Source: Rhodospirillales bacterium (lineage in GTDB: Bacteria > Pseudomonadota > Alphaproteobacteria > Rhodospirillales > JABHCV01). Taken from it: a stretch of 5,598 nt of DNA. Shown piece by piece: positions 1-5,539 of the stretch (within the stretch, counting starts at the first letter, position 1; each line of letters starts with the position of its first letter). The notes beneath the pieces are model-generated. The model searched no databases, was not told where the DNA came from, and saw only the letters and a program-made list of their open reading frames with translations. Position numbers and translations under genes: made by a program. The stretch spans positions 1 through 5,598 of the forward strand of contig JADHSW010000184.1 of assembly GCA_016776705.1 (NCBI GenBank). The letters run 5' to 3'.

Positions 1-90
1 ATGGCCAGAATGCGGGCAAATATTAAACCAGAACCAGTCTCAGGTTCCGTTAAGATCGACTAAGTCGCCGGAATATAAAGGGGAATACAG

Positions 91-118
91 AATAATAAAC
101 TGAGCACCGCAATAGCGG
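91..118 (-). terminator. Weak candidate terminator downstream of tRNA-Ser
   Basis: Just past the tRNA-Ser 3' end, the minus strand has CCGC-TATT-GCGG (118-107), a 4-bp GC hairpin, followed by the T-rich GTTTATTATT (100-91). The stem is short and the T-run is interrupted, so this is a poor intrinsic terminator. It is listed because it is the only terminator-like structure seen between the tRNA and the window edge. Confidence 0.25.
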
Positions 119-125
119 GGGTTGG

Positions 126-215
126 TGGCGGAGGGAGAGGGATTCGAACCCTCGATACGGTTTCCCGCATACACGCTTTCCAAGCGTGCGCCTTCAGCCA
201 CTCGGCCACCCCTCC
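126..215 (-). tRNA. tRNA-Ser (anticodon GGA)
   Basis: Read on the minus strand this is a complete 90-nt class II tRNA. The acceptor stem pairs GGAGGGG (5' end at 215) with TCCCTCC, leaving one G-U pair at the base. U8 and a D-arm with CCGAGTGGCTGAAGG follow, as is typical of bacterial serine tRNAs. The anticodon stem CACGC/GCGTG closes the loop TTGGAAA, placing anticodon GGA at 181-179 (reads UCC and UCU). A long variable arm (TATGCGGGAAACCGTA) and a T-arm with GGTTCGAATCC follow. The discriminator is G and the CCA end is encoded (128-126). The long variable arm and discriminator G are serine features. It is probably transcribed alone from a promoter near 260-288. Confidence 0.97.
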
Positions 216-259
216 GCAGGGTCATTTCGACGGTTAAGAAAAAACGTCCAAGGCGGCGC

Positions 260-288
260 AAATTAACCGAGGCGGAAGAAGTGTGCAA
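260..288 (-). promoter_or_regulatory. Candidate sigma-70-type promoter for tRNA-Ser
   Basis: On the minus strand, TTGCAC (288-283) is followed after exactly 17 bp by TAATTT (265-260). This matches a -35/-10 pair at optimal spacing, with the start expected near 253 and a leader of about 38 nt before the mature tRNA 5' end at 215. The same -10 hexamer at the same spacing occurs upstream of yggT. Both hexamers have mismatches to consensus, so this is a prediction only. Confidence 0.35.
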
Positions 289-304
289 CGGCTATTATGC
301 CCCC

Positions 305-823
305 ATGCGCGTGTTCTTTTATATCGGCCTTGTTTTCCTGGTCTCCAGCTTCCTTGCGGCAGCGGCAGAGAACGCGTCGCATGCCATTGTCGGTGCGCCT
401 CGTTCGTTCATCCTTCCCGCTTATGATCTGTGGTATACCCTGTGGCCAAAGAGCCTGCTGGTCATCGAGTTGAAAGTCGAAAGGCTTTTTGGCGCCTGGA
501 TGTGGGATCCGGTCCTGCTCACCTTACTGCAACTACCTGCCTGGCTGATTTTAGGTGCGCCGGGTGTGACGCTGGTGGTGTTTTTCCGCCCGAACCGGGG
601 CGAAAGCTCGGAAGAAGAAATGGCGGGAGCCGTTGAATCCCTTGACCTTTACAACGAATTGACCCGTCTGGCCAAGGAAGAAAACCCACCCGGCGAAGAA
701 CATGGCCCGCATGACATTATGCCGGAAAATGCCATGACGGAAGGCGAGCCGCTGGACCCGATCCGCCCCAACGAGTTCATCGAAGGCACCAATCCGTTCG
801 CCGGTGGTAGCGACAAAAGCTGA
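305..823 (+). CDS. Uncharacterised small membrane protein with acidic C-terminal tail
   Basis: Encodes 172 residues. The first roughly 22 residues (MRVFFYIGLVFLVSS...) form a hydrophobic N-terminal segment, either a membrane anchor or a signal-like helix. A middle section rich in Trp, Tyr and Pro (about 35-68) leads to a motif beginning WDPVLLTLL at 67 and a second membrane segment at about 70-94. From about residue 97 the chain is hydrophilic and acidic (SSEEE, KEENPPGEE), probably a disordered cytoplasmic tail. The layout resembles small unnamed alphaproteobacterial membrane proteins that are sometimes loosely labelled PetM-like, but I cannot assign a function. The frame is open upstream through the tRNA, which cannot be coding, so ATG 305 was chosen because it places the hydrophobic segment first. 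GTG at 281 has a more purine-rich upstream stretch (GGCGGAAGAA) but falls within the proposed tRNA-Ser promoter. The gene converges on lepA with a 3-bp gap. Confidence 0.75.
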   Translation: MRVFFYIGLVFLVSSFLAAAAENASHAIVGAPRSFILPAYDLWYTLWPKSLLVIELKVERLFGAWMWDPVLLTLLQLPAWLILGAPGVTLVVFFRPNRGESSEEEMAGAVESLDLYNELTRLAKEENPPGEEHGPHDIMPENAMTEGEPLDPIRPNEFIEGTNPFAGGSDKS

Positions 824-826
824 AAC

Positions 827-2635
827 TTAATCATCACCCATGCGCAGGGCGGCGATGAAGGCGGATTGCGGAATTTCGACCTTGCCGAACTGTCGCATCT
901 TCTTTTTGCCCTTCTTCTGCTTTTCCAGAAGCTTTTTCTTGCGCGTGATGTCGCCACCGTAACATTTGGCGGTTACGTCCTTGCGCATACCGCTTATGGT
1001 CTCGCGGGCAACAACCTTGCCGCCAATAGCCGCCTGAATCGGAATTTTAAAAAGTTGCCGCGGGATCAGATCCTTCAGGCGCTCACAAACGGTGCGCCCG
1101 CGGGTTTCAGACTGGGAGCGATGACAGACAAAGCCCAGGGCGTCGACTGGTTCGGCATTTACCAGGATCGACACCTTGACCAGTTCACCAACTTCGAAGC
1201 CGTCCATTTCATAATCGAAACTGGCGTAACCGCGCGAGATAGATTTAAGACGGTCGTAAAAATCGAAGACCACTTCGTTCAGGGGAAGCCTGTAAGTCGC
1301 CATGGGGCGATTGCCGGCGTAGGTCAGTTCAATCTGCTCACCCCGGCGTTCCGAACATAATTGCAGGATGCTGCCCAGATACTCATCGGGCACCATGATA
1401 GTCGCCTTGATCCAGGGCTCGGAGATTTCAGCGATCCTGGTCGGATCGGGCATGTCCGCAGGGTTATGAAGTTCCATCTCTGTGCCGTCATTAAGCCTGA
1501 TTTTGTAGGCAACCGAAGGCGCTGTGGTAATCAAGTCCAGATCAAACTCGCGCTCAAGTCGCTCCTGAACAATTTCCAGATGCAACAAACCCAAAAAACC
1601 ACACCGGTAGCCAAGACCCAAAGCCATGGAGTTCTCCGGCTCGTACTCGAAACTGGCGTCATTCAGTCGCAGCTTGGCGAGGCTTTCGCGCAGGTCTTCA
1701 AAGTCATTGGCGTCAGACGGGAACAGGGAGCAGAACACCACCGGCACAGACGGTTTAAATCCTTCCAGGGGTTCTGCGGCCTGACGTTTGTCTTCGGTGA
1801 TGGTGTCACCGACATCGGTGTCTGCGACCGTCTTGATGGATGCGGTGATGTAGCCAACCTCGCCGGGGCCAAGGGAATCCACCTTGGTCGCTTTGGGTGT
1901 AAAGACACCAACCTGCTCGACCTGATGCACCGCACCGGAGGCCATCATGCGAATTTTCATGCCTTTTTTAAGATGCCCGTCATGGACCCGAACTAGAATC
2001 ATGACGCCCAGGTAAGAATCGTACCAGCTATCGACCAGCAGTGCCTTCAAGGGGTTGTCGGCATTGCCCTTCGGCGCAGGCAGCCGTTCAACAATGGCTT
2101 CAAGCACCCGATCGATTCCCGCGCCGGTTTTCGCCGAAATTTCAAGGGCGTCGGATGTATCAAGCCCGATAACGTCTTCAATCTGGGCCTTGATGCGTTC
2201 CGGCTCGGACGCGGGCAGGTCGATCTTGTTCAGAACCGTGACAATTTCGTGATCGTTGTCCAGCGCCAGATAAACATTGGCCAGGGTCTGCGCCTCAACA
2301 CCCTGTGTAGCGTCGACAACCAGCAGCGAGCCTTCACACGCGGCCAATGAACGGCTGACTTCATAAGCAAAATCCACGTGGCCAGGGGTATCCATCAGGT
2401 TCAGCTGATAGGTTTCGCCGTTGGAGGCAATATAGCTCAGGCGCACGGTCTGGGCCTTGATGGTAATCCCTCGCTCGCGCTCGATATCCATGCTGTCGAG
2501 CACTTGTTCTTTCATTTCGCGATTTGTAAGGCCGCCACACATCTGGATCATGCGATCGGCAAGTGTCGACTTGCCATGATCGATATGGGCGATAATCGAA
2601 AAATTACGGATGTGGGAAAGATCGGTGGTGCTCAT
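827..2635 (-). CDS. lepA: Elongation factor 4 (LepA), ribosome-associated GTPase
   Basis: Encodes 602 residues, full length for the family (E. coli LepA is 599). EF4 is a translational GTPase that binds the ribosome. In vitro it can back-translocate tRNAs, and in vivo it is linked to initiation efficiency and 30S assembly. The G domain carries all expected motifs: G1 AHIDHGKST (16-24), G2 RGITIK (55-60), G3 DTPGH with the catalytic-type His86 (82-86), G4 NKID (136-139) and G5 SAK (167-169). Domain II spans about 190-285. The EF4-typical GFLGLLHLEI is at 346-355, and an EF-G-like domain V at about 405-485 includes RGYASFDYE (468-476). The unique C-terminal domain (about 490-600) includes IGGKVVARETISGMRKDV (537-554) and a lysine-rich run (566-579). 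No frameshift or missing motif is seen. ATG at 2635 matches the usual family N-terminus, with only weak Shine-Dalgarno potential (AGAG). Its 5' flank holds a 21-bp repeat array. It is often the second gene after lepB elsewhere, but not here. Confidence 0.99.
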   Translation of the reverse strand: MSTTDLSHIRNFSIIAHIDHGKSTLADRMIQMCGGLTNREMKEQVLDSMDIERERGITIKAQTVRLSYIASNGETYQLNLMDTPGHVDFAYEVSRSLAACEGSLLVVDATQGVEAQTLANVYLALDNDHEIVTVLNKIDLPASEPERIKAQIEDVIGLDTSDALEISAKTGAGIDRVLEAIVERLPAPKGNADNPLKALLVDSWYDSYLGVMILVRVHDGHLKKGMKIRMMASGAVHQVEQVGVFTPKATKVDSLGPGEVGYITASIKTVADTDVGDTITEDKRQAAEPLEGFKPSVPVVFCSLFPSDANDFEDLRESLAKLRLNDASFEYEPENSMALGLGYRCGFLGLLHLEIVQERLEREFDLDLITTAPSVAYKIRLNDGTEMELHNPADMPDPTRIAEISEPWIKATIMVPDEYLGSILQLCSERRGEQIELTYAGNRPMATYRLPLNEVVFDFYDRLKSISRGYASFDYEMDGFEVGELVKVSILVNAEPVDALGFVCHRSQSETRGRTVCERLKDLIPRQLFKIPIQAAIGGKVVARETISGMRKDVTAKCYGGDITRKKKLLEKQKKGKKKMRQFGKVEIPQSAFIAALRMGDD

Positions 2636-2654
2636 GGTGCTCTATGCTTTAAAG

Positions 2655-2766
2655 CTCAAGGCTGCTTTTTCGCCAACGTGACGAATCCGCCGCTCAAGGC
2701 TGTGAATTATCCGCTCAAAGGCTGTGGAATTCTATCTCAAGGCTGTAAAATTCTCGCTTAAGGCTG
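2655..2766 (-). repeat. Array of five CAGCCTTGAG repeats, four with about 21-bp period
   Basis: On the minus strand the decamer CAGCCTTGAG or a one-base variant starts at 2766 (CAGCCTTAAG), 2745, 2724 (with one extra T), 2702 and 2664. The first four are 21, 21 and 22 bp apart, the extra base explaining the 22. The last lies 38 bp further on. The three upstream units also share an AT-rich half resembling GAATTCC (GAGAATTTT, ATAGAATTCC, CGGATAATTC). All copies point the same way and lie between the second NnrU-family gene and lepA. A 21-bp period equals about two helical turns and also seven codons. Possible roles include repeated protein-binding sites, a tandem-duplication relic or part of a small ORF. 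The repeats are seen directly; any function is inference. Confidence 0.8.
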
Positions 2767-2786
2767 CGGGTTTTTATCACTGCCAT
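2715..2786 (-). CDS. Possible 23-residue small ORF within the lepA upstream repeats
   Basis: ATG at 2786-2784 opens a 23-codon frame ending at TGA 2717-2715. The peptide starts MAVIKTR and then runs through heptads encoded by the 21-bp repeats: SLKREFY, SLEIEFH, then SL and stop. The stop is created by a single extra T in the third repeat. Without that base the frame would continue through SLERIIH and SLERRIR to a TAG 6 nt before the lepA ATG, giving 47 residues. There is an AGGGA 13 nt upstream, which is far for a ribosome binding site. The frame is short and its repeats may be non-coding, so it could easily be chance. A leader peptide or frameshifted small gene is possible. Confidence 0.2.
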   Translation of the reverse strand: MAVIKTRSLKREFYSLEIEFHSL

Positions 2787-2805
2787 CGCCAAATGGCTAT
2801 CCCTG

Positions 2806-3492
2806 TTATTTAGGCAAGGGTATGGGTGAAATCCCAATGACCGCCGAATGCGCCGCCAGCATCCCTGCATATAAAACAAAAGCCAGTCCAAGTCGCCACC
2901 AGCTTATTTCCCGAAACCTCAATTTGGTACGACGGCTTACAAGTGCTGCAAATGGAATAAACGAAGTCTGCCCAGCCAGTTCAATCCACCTCGCCTCTCC
3001 TTCCCCTTGTTTGCGGCGATCCAGATGCCAGCCACCGGCAAGGGCGAGGACCGTCAGGCTGCCAAAGAACAGCCACGACGCCATATCGGGATTTGCCAGC
3101 ATGTGGGAAAACGAAAAAAGTCCGCAGCCCCACATGACCGGGGCGCGGGTGATTTTTAATATGCATGGAACCGTCCTGGCCGGTTTGGCATTTTCCATGC
3201 CGAGCGCGGACGGGTTGACGATGGTATACCCGCCAACAAGCAGTATTGCGGCGAAGAACATCAACGAAAGCGGCATGTGTTTAAGGGCGATGGGCGCATG
3301 AAACAGGGCTTGATCTGGGGCCGCCCGATACGCCAGCACCAACCAGGCGAGGGTAGAAATCGCGATGACGCTATAAACCAGCCGATGGGGCCACAATCCC
3401 AGCCGGGCAATGAGGCCGCTGCGAATGGCCCCGTGTGACATAATCATGTGCGAGCCTGTGAAAGCGATCGCAGCCAGAACCAATTCCAACAT
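2806..3492 (-). CDS. NnrU-family integral membrane protein (downstream paralogue)
   Basis: Encodes 228 residues from ATG 3492, which has a good AAGGGA ribosome binding site about 9 nt upstream. A TTG at 3516, overlapping the stop of the preceding gene by 3 bp, would add eight residues (MNNKGIFL) and is less likely. Several hydrophobic segments are visible (about 1-18, 38-55, 75-93, 118-130, 138-155, 200-220). NnrU was named for a Rhodobacter protein needed for nitrite and nitric oxide reductase expression. The family is related to the plant zeta-carotene isomerase Z-ISO, a haem-containing membrane enzyme. Family-like features are SH at 14-15, LGLWPHRLVYS (31-41), an Asn-Pro at 93-94, FSHML (128-132) and the C-terminal HSAVIGISPIPLP (215-227). 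The usual RHP triplet is replaced by RAP (116-118). It shares this architecture with the gene immediately upstream, so tandem duplication is likely. No denitrification gene is in view, so the actual role is unknown. Confidence 0.85.
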   Translation of the reverse strand: MLELVLAAIAFTGSHMIMSHGAIRSGLIARLGLWPHRLVYSVIAISTLAWLVLAYRAAPDQALFHAPIALKHMPLSLMFFAAILLVGGYTIVNPSALGMENAKPARTVPCILKITRAPVMWGCGLFSFSHMLANPDMASWLFFGSLTVLALAGGWHLDRRKQGEGEARWIELAGQTSFIPFAALVSRRTKLRFREISWWRLGLAFVLYAGMLAAHSAVIGISPIPLPK

Positions 3493-3512
3493 CAGAAAAA
3501 TTCCCTTGTTAT

Positions 3513-4157
3513 TCAATAAGGCAATGGCGCAACGCCGATGATCCCTTCATGGATATGAAACAGGGTCGCGTAAAGGGCAAGGCCAGATATCAGCGGCCAG
3601 ATTTTCAGACCCCTCAGGCTTTTTTTCCCTTGTGCAAGGGCTATCCAATTTTCGTCTCCCAGTTTTGAGCGACGCTTTGAATCCAGGCTTTTTGGGCCGC
3701 TCAAGCCTGCCAGCAACAACAGTGAAAACAGGGACAGCGCCGCCACATCGCCATTTGGCGGCATGTGGGCCAACGCCCACAATCCAATGGCCCAGATCAC
3801 AGGATGACGAATAATCCCGACGATACCAGGGCGCGACGCATCAAAGGTGTCGGCCGATTTAAGCGACAGGGAAAGCGGGTTGGGACTGAACAGCCCCACC
3901 ATCAGCAAAACACACGACGGCACCATCAGCACAATTGTCACCCAACGTGTCCATTCCCTGAATTCCCAGACTTCAACATAGGGTGCGTTAGCGAAGGCAA
4001 AACCCAGCCATACCAGCACGCCGACGGACATCATCGAATACAGCGTTACATACATTTTGAAGCCCAGCGCCCGGATCAGGGCGGCGCGAAGCGACTTAAT
4101 CGCCGGAATGGCGTGAGACAGGATAAAGGCGGCGATGGCGCAAAACAGTTCTGTCAT
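3513..4157 (-). CDS. NnrU-family integral membrane protein (upstream paralogue)
   Basis: Encodes 214 residues with about six hydrophobic segments (roughly 1-18, 36-55, 73-90, 119-131, 138-152, 188-203). Family features are SHAIPAIKSLR (14-24), LGFKMYVTLYS (31-41), NPLSL (93-97), the motif RHPVIWAIGLWALAHMP (117-133) and the C-terminal HEGIIGVAPLP (203-213). The RHP...W motif and histidines His15, His118, His131 and His203 are those expected of NnrU/Z-ISO-type proteins, where histidines bind haem in the plant enzyme. Haem binding here is inference. The ATG at 4157 has only a weak purine tract (AAGAAAA) upstream. The stop (TGA 3515-3513) lies about 20 nt before the preferred start of the second NnrU-family gene, so the two are almost certainly co-transcribed. 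No FNR/Nnr-type TTGAT-N4-ATCAA site is found in the 74-bp upstream region, so there is no sequence sign of nitric oxide control. Confidence 0.9.
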   Translation of the reverse strand: MTELFCAIAAFILSHAIPAIKSLRAALIRALGFKMYVTLYSMMSVGVLVWLGFAFANAPYVEVWEFREWTRWVTIVLMVPSCVLLMVGLFSPNPLSLSLKSADTFDASRPGIVGIIRHPVIWAIGLWALAHMPPNGDVAALSLFSLLLLAGLSGPKSLDSKRRSKLGDENWIALAQGKKSLRGLKIWPLISGLALYATLFHIHEGIIGVAPLPY

Positions 4158-4166
4158 ATCATTTTC

Positions 4167-4195
4167 TTGCGAAGCGCCTTTCGTAGGCGCATCAT
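4167..4195 (+). promoter_or_regulatory. Candidate promoter with a perfect dyad in its spacer
   Basis: In the 74-bp gap between divergent genes, GCGCCT (4174-4179) and AGGCGC (4185-4190) form a perfect 6-bp inverted repeat around TTCGT. On the plus strand TTGCGA (4167-4172) and CATCAT (4190-4195) are 17 bp apart and flank the dyad, so they could be a weak -35/-10 pair for the 4232-4576 gene with an operator in the spacer. Each hexamer matches consensus at only four of six positions. The dyad is also 17 nt upstream of the start at 4157 and could form a hairpin in that gene's 5' leader. Confidence 0.3.
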
Positions 4196-4231
4196 TTGGG
4201 CTCCATTCACATAGTTAAGGTTTTAAGGTCC

Positions 4232-4576
4232 ATGCCGCCGAAAAGAAACCCGCTGAAGCTTAATAAGTTACAACAAAGAACATTATTACTGTTTCAGGAA
4301 CTGGCCCGCCATCCCGACACATCGATCCATGACGAAACAACCGGCGAGGCCACCCTGTCGACCCTTCCCCACGCCCATGGCGATCACGTTCACATTGGGA
4401 GTTTCGTCGTCTCCTCCACGGACGCCAGTGGCTTTTCTAACGAGTCCGTGTGGAAGGCGCTTGAACGCAAGGGATTGGCGCGCTCGAACTTCCCCCTCGC
4501 CATTATCCTGACGAAAGAAGGCCAGAATTACGATACCGGACTATCTGACCGCCTCGCCCAGCCATCAGATCATTAA
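4232..4576 (+). CDS. Uncharacterised small protein with His-rich motif, possibly winged-helix-like
   Basis: Encodes 114 residues from ATG 4232, preceded by TTTTAAGG close to the start. An in-frame ATG at 4196 would add 12 residues but lacks a comparable ribosome binding site, and the basic MPPKRNPLKL start looks natural. A helix-like stretch (about 11-27, NKLQQRTLLLFQELARH) is followed by a histidine cluster PHAHGDHVHIG (46-56; His47, 49, 52, 54), then VWKALERKGLARSNFP (73-88) and ILTKEGQNY (92-100). The LERKGL...LTKEG spacing resembles the recognition helix and wing of winged-helix proteins, though no family can be named with confidence. I recall similar unnamed proteins in Rhodospirillales, with the His motif conserved, but cannot verify this here. 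The His cluster could bind a metal, which is inference. It is divergent from the NnrU-family pair and converges on yggU. No signal peptide or membrane segment is seen. Confidence 0.75.
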   Translation: MPPKRNPLKLNKLQQRTLLLFQELARHPDTSIHDETTGEATLSTLPHAHGDHVHIGSFVVSSTDASGFSNESVWKALERKGLARSNFPLAIILTKEGQNYDTGLSDRLAQPSDH

Positions 4577-4641
4577 GGGCTTCGTTATGTTCGCCCTGTC
4601 GCGTCTCAGAAAATAGAATCTTCCGGATGGCAGCGCTGCGG

Positions 4642-4971
4642 CTAAAGATTTTTTGCCGCCCAGTCGTGTAGCTGGTTCAATACGTCTTGCGGGTTTCCAG
4701 CGACAAGCAGGGTTTTATTGCGATCCGTCGTGCCCTGAATAATCTCGATTCTGGATTTCGCCAGATTCCATTCCTTTGCCAGCATCCTGATCAGGGCAGC
4801 GTTGGCCTTGCCGCCTTCGGGCACACTAGTCACCTGTGCTTTCAGAACACACTCGCCTTCCTTATCAAGCCGGATGCCCGAAATACGGTTTGCAGACGCC
4901 TTGGGGGTCAGGCGCAGACGCACGCGCACACCATCTGCCGTAATGGAGAACGCAGATGGATCAGCCGCCAA
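4642..4971 (-). CDS. yggU: YggU/DUF167 family protein
   Basis: Encodes 109 residues, about the usual length for the DUF167 (YggU) family (E. coli YggU is about 96). These are small soluble alpha/beta proteins of unknown function. Diagnostic motifs are VRLRLTPKASANRISG (17-32), VPEGGKANAALIRMLAK (50-66) and the C-terminal IEIIQGTTDRNKTLLVAG (75-92), in the normal order and intact. The frame begins at TTG 4971, inside the last codons of yggT, giving an 11-bp overlap. No strong ribosome binding site is visible, so translation may be coupled to yggT. The first ten or so residues are not conserved in the family, so a start a few codons later cannot be excluded. No clear terminator lies in the 65 bp before the convergent 4232-4576 gene. 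Confidence 0.93.
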   Translation of the reverse strand: MAADPSAFSITADGVRVRLRLTPKASANRISGIRLDKEGECVLKAQVTSVPEGGKANAALIRMLAKEWNLAKSRIEIIQGTTDRNKTLLVAGNPQDVLNQLHDWAAKNL

Positions 4972-5263
4972 GTTTGACGATCAGATTTATGAGGACATCC
5001 TGAACCAGAATAAGGATCAGGATCAGAGCTACCGGCGACAAGTCAAAACCACCCATGACCGGCAGAAAATTGCGGATGGGCCTGAGGGCCGGTTCGGTAA
5101 TTTTTTGGATAAAGTCGCCGACAATGTAGACGAAGCGATTCGACGAATTGACCACGCCAAAGGCAGTCAACCAACTCAGAATAACGCCAATGACGATGAT
5201 CCAGACATACAGGTCGATGACGGTCAAAAGCAGTTTCAAAACAGGGCCAGCGATGACTTCCAT
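4961..5263 (-). CDS. yggT: YggT family membrane protein
   Basis: Encodes 100 residues with two hydrophobic segments (about 8-34 and 76-97) flanking a short polar loop. The loop holds the YggT signature ITEPALRPIRNFLP (55-68) followed by GGFDLSPVALILI (71-83). YggT proteins (PF02325) are small inner-membrane proteins found in bacteria and plastids. Work on the plastid and bacterial relatives links them to cytochrome or osmotic functions and to cell-division-associated gene clusters, but the mechanism is unsettled. ATG 5263 gives a natural N-terminus. A GAGG lies about 13 nt upstream, rather far for a ribosome binding site. It forms an operon with overlapping yggU, a pairing widely seen in Proteobacteria. 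A promoter candidate lies at 5300-5328. Confidence 0.93.
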   Translation of the reverse strand: MEVIAGPVLKLLLTVIDLYVWIIVIGVILSWLTAFGVVNSSNRFVYIVGDFIQKITEPALRPIRNFLPVMGGFDLSPVALILILILVQDVLINLIVKLGG

Positions 5264-5299
5264 GGCGTATCAGAATCCTCTTCGAGTTAATGCCCGGAC

Positions 5300-5328
5300 A
5301 AATTAGCTTCCCGACGATTTTCTGGCAA
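5300..5328 (-). promoter_or_regulatory. Candidate sigma-70-type promoter for yggT-yggU
   Basis: On the minus strand TTGCCA (5328-5323) and TAATTT (5305-5300) are separated by 17 bp, giving an expected start near 5293 and a leader of about 30 nt before the yggT ATG at 5263. The -10 hexamer is the same as in the proposed tRNA-Ser promoter. Confidence 0.4.
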
Positions 5329-5355
5329 GGGCCTGAAGCGCCAAAACGTGATCTC

Positions 5356-5386
5356 TTGACAGCGCTTACGTGTGGCCGCATATACT
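5356..5386 (+). promoter_or_regulatory. Promoter of tRNA-Ala
   Basis: A perfect -35 TTGACA (5356-5361) precedes a -10 region GCATATACT. The best hexamer match, TATACT (5381-5386), gives a 19-bp spacer. CATATA (5379-5384) gives 17 bp with fewer matches. The expected start is about 10 nt before the tRNA at 5402, a typical distance for a stable RNA gene. Confidence 0.7.
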
Positions 5387-5401
5387 CCGGCGAAGAAATA
5401 A

Positions 5402-5477
5402 GGGGCCGTAGCTCAGTTGGGAGAGCGCCACGTTCGCAACGTGGAGGCCAGGGGTTCGATTCCCCTCGGCTCCACCA
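5402..5477 (+). tRNA. tRNA-Ala (anticodon CGC)
   Basis: A complete 76-nt tRNA with encoded CCA. The acceptor stem GGGGCCG/CGGCTCC contains the G3-U70 wobble pair, the main identity element for alanyl-tRNA synthetase. The D-arm has GCTCAGTTGGGAGAGC. The anticodon stem CCACG/CGTGG closes the loop TTCGCAA, placing anticodon CGC at 5435-5437 (reads GCG). The T-arm holds GGGGTTCGATTCCCC, the discriminator is A, and CCA ends at 5477. It has its own promoter upstream and an intrinsic terminator directly downstream, so it is a single-gene unit. Confidence 0.98.
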
Positions 5478-5480
5478 TGA

Positions 5481-5515
5481 AAACCCTCCGTTTTTGGCGG
5501 AGGGTTTCCTTTTTT
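5481..5515 (+). terminator. Intrinsic terminator of tRNA-Ala, probably bidirectional
   Basis: A perfect 10-bp stem, AAACCCTCCG (5481-5490) and CGGAGGGTTT (5498-5507), closes a 7-nt loop and is followed by CCTTTTTT ending at 5515. It begins 3 nt after the tRNA CCA. Read on the minus strand the same stem ends in GGGTTTTC, so it may also stop the transcript of the kinase-like gene ending at 5540. Confidence 0.92.
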
Positions 5516-5539
5516 CGCCCCAATGATACAGCCCTTAAT

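Noticed and set aside
1..63. Open frame from the window edge (MARMRANIKPEP...) ending at TAA 61-63, possibly the 3' end of an upstream plus-strand gene
   Set aside because: Twenty codons without a stop occur easily by chance, and the visible residues match no family I recognise. It may be real but cannot be supported from this fragment.
57..67. Perfect 11-bp palindrome CGACT-A-AGTCG
   Set aside because: It is isolated and short, with no adjacent promoter or T-run. A single such palindrome is expected by chance.
122..304. Upstream extension of the 305-823 frame to ATG 122
   Set aside because: It would be translated through the antisense of tRNA-Ser, and the residues there are just the translated tRNA complement.
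866..1996. Long plus-strand open frames antisense to lepA
   Set aside because: These are shadows of the strongly conserved lepA frame. Their translations resemble no protein family and have no ribosome binding sites of note.
2784..2799. Hairpin GCCAT-TTGGCG-ATGGC downstream of the second NnrU-family gene, considered as a terminator
   Set aside because: The stem is only 5 bp and is followed on the minus strand by AGTGATAAAAA, not a T-run. Read-through toward lepA remains possible.
4577..4641. AGGGC...GCCCT inverted repeat and CAGCGCTG palindrome between the convergent 4232-4576 gene and yggU
   Set aside because: A 5-bp stem with a 12-nt loop, and no T-run on either strand, so not a credible intrinsic terminator.
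5290..5526. Plus-strand open frame running through tRNA-Ala
   Set aside because: It overlaps the complete tRNA, its promoter and its terminator, so it cannot be a real coding gene.
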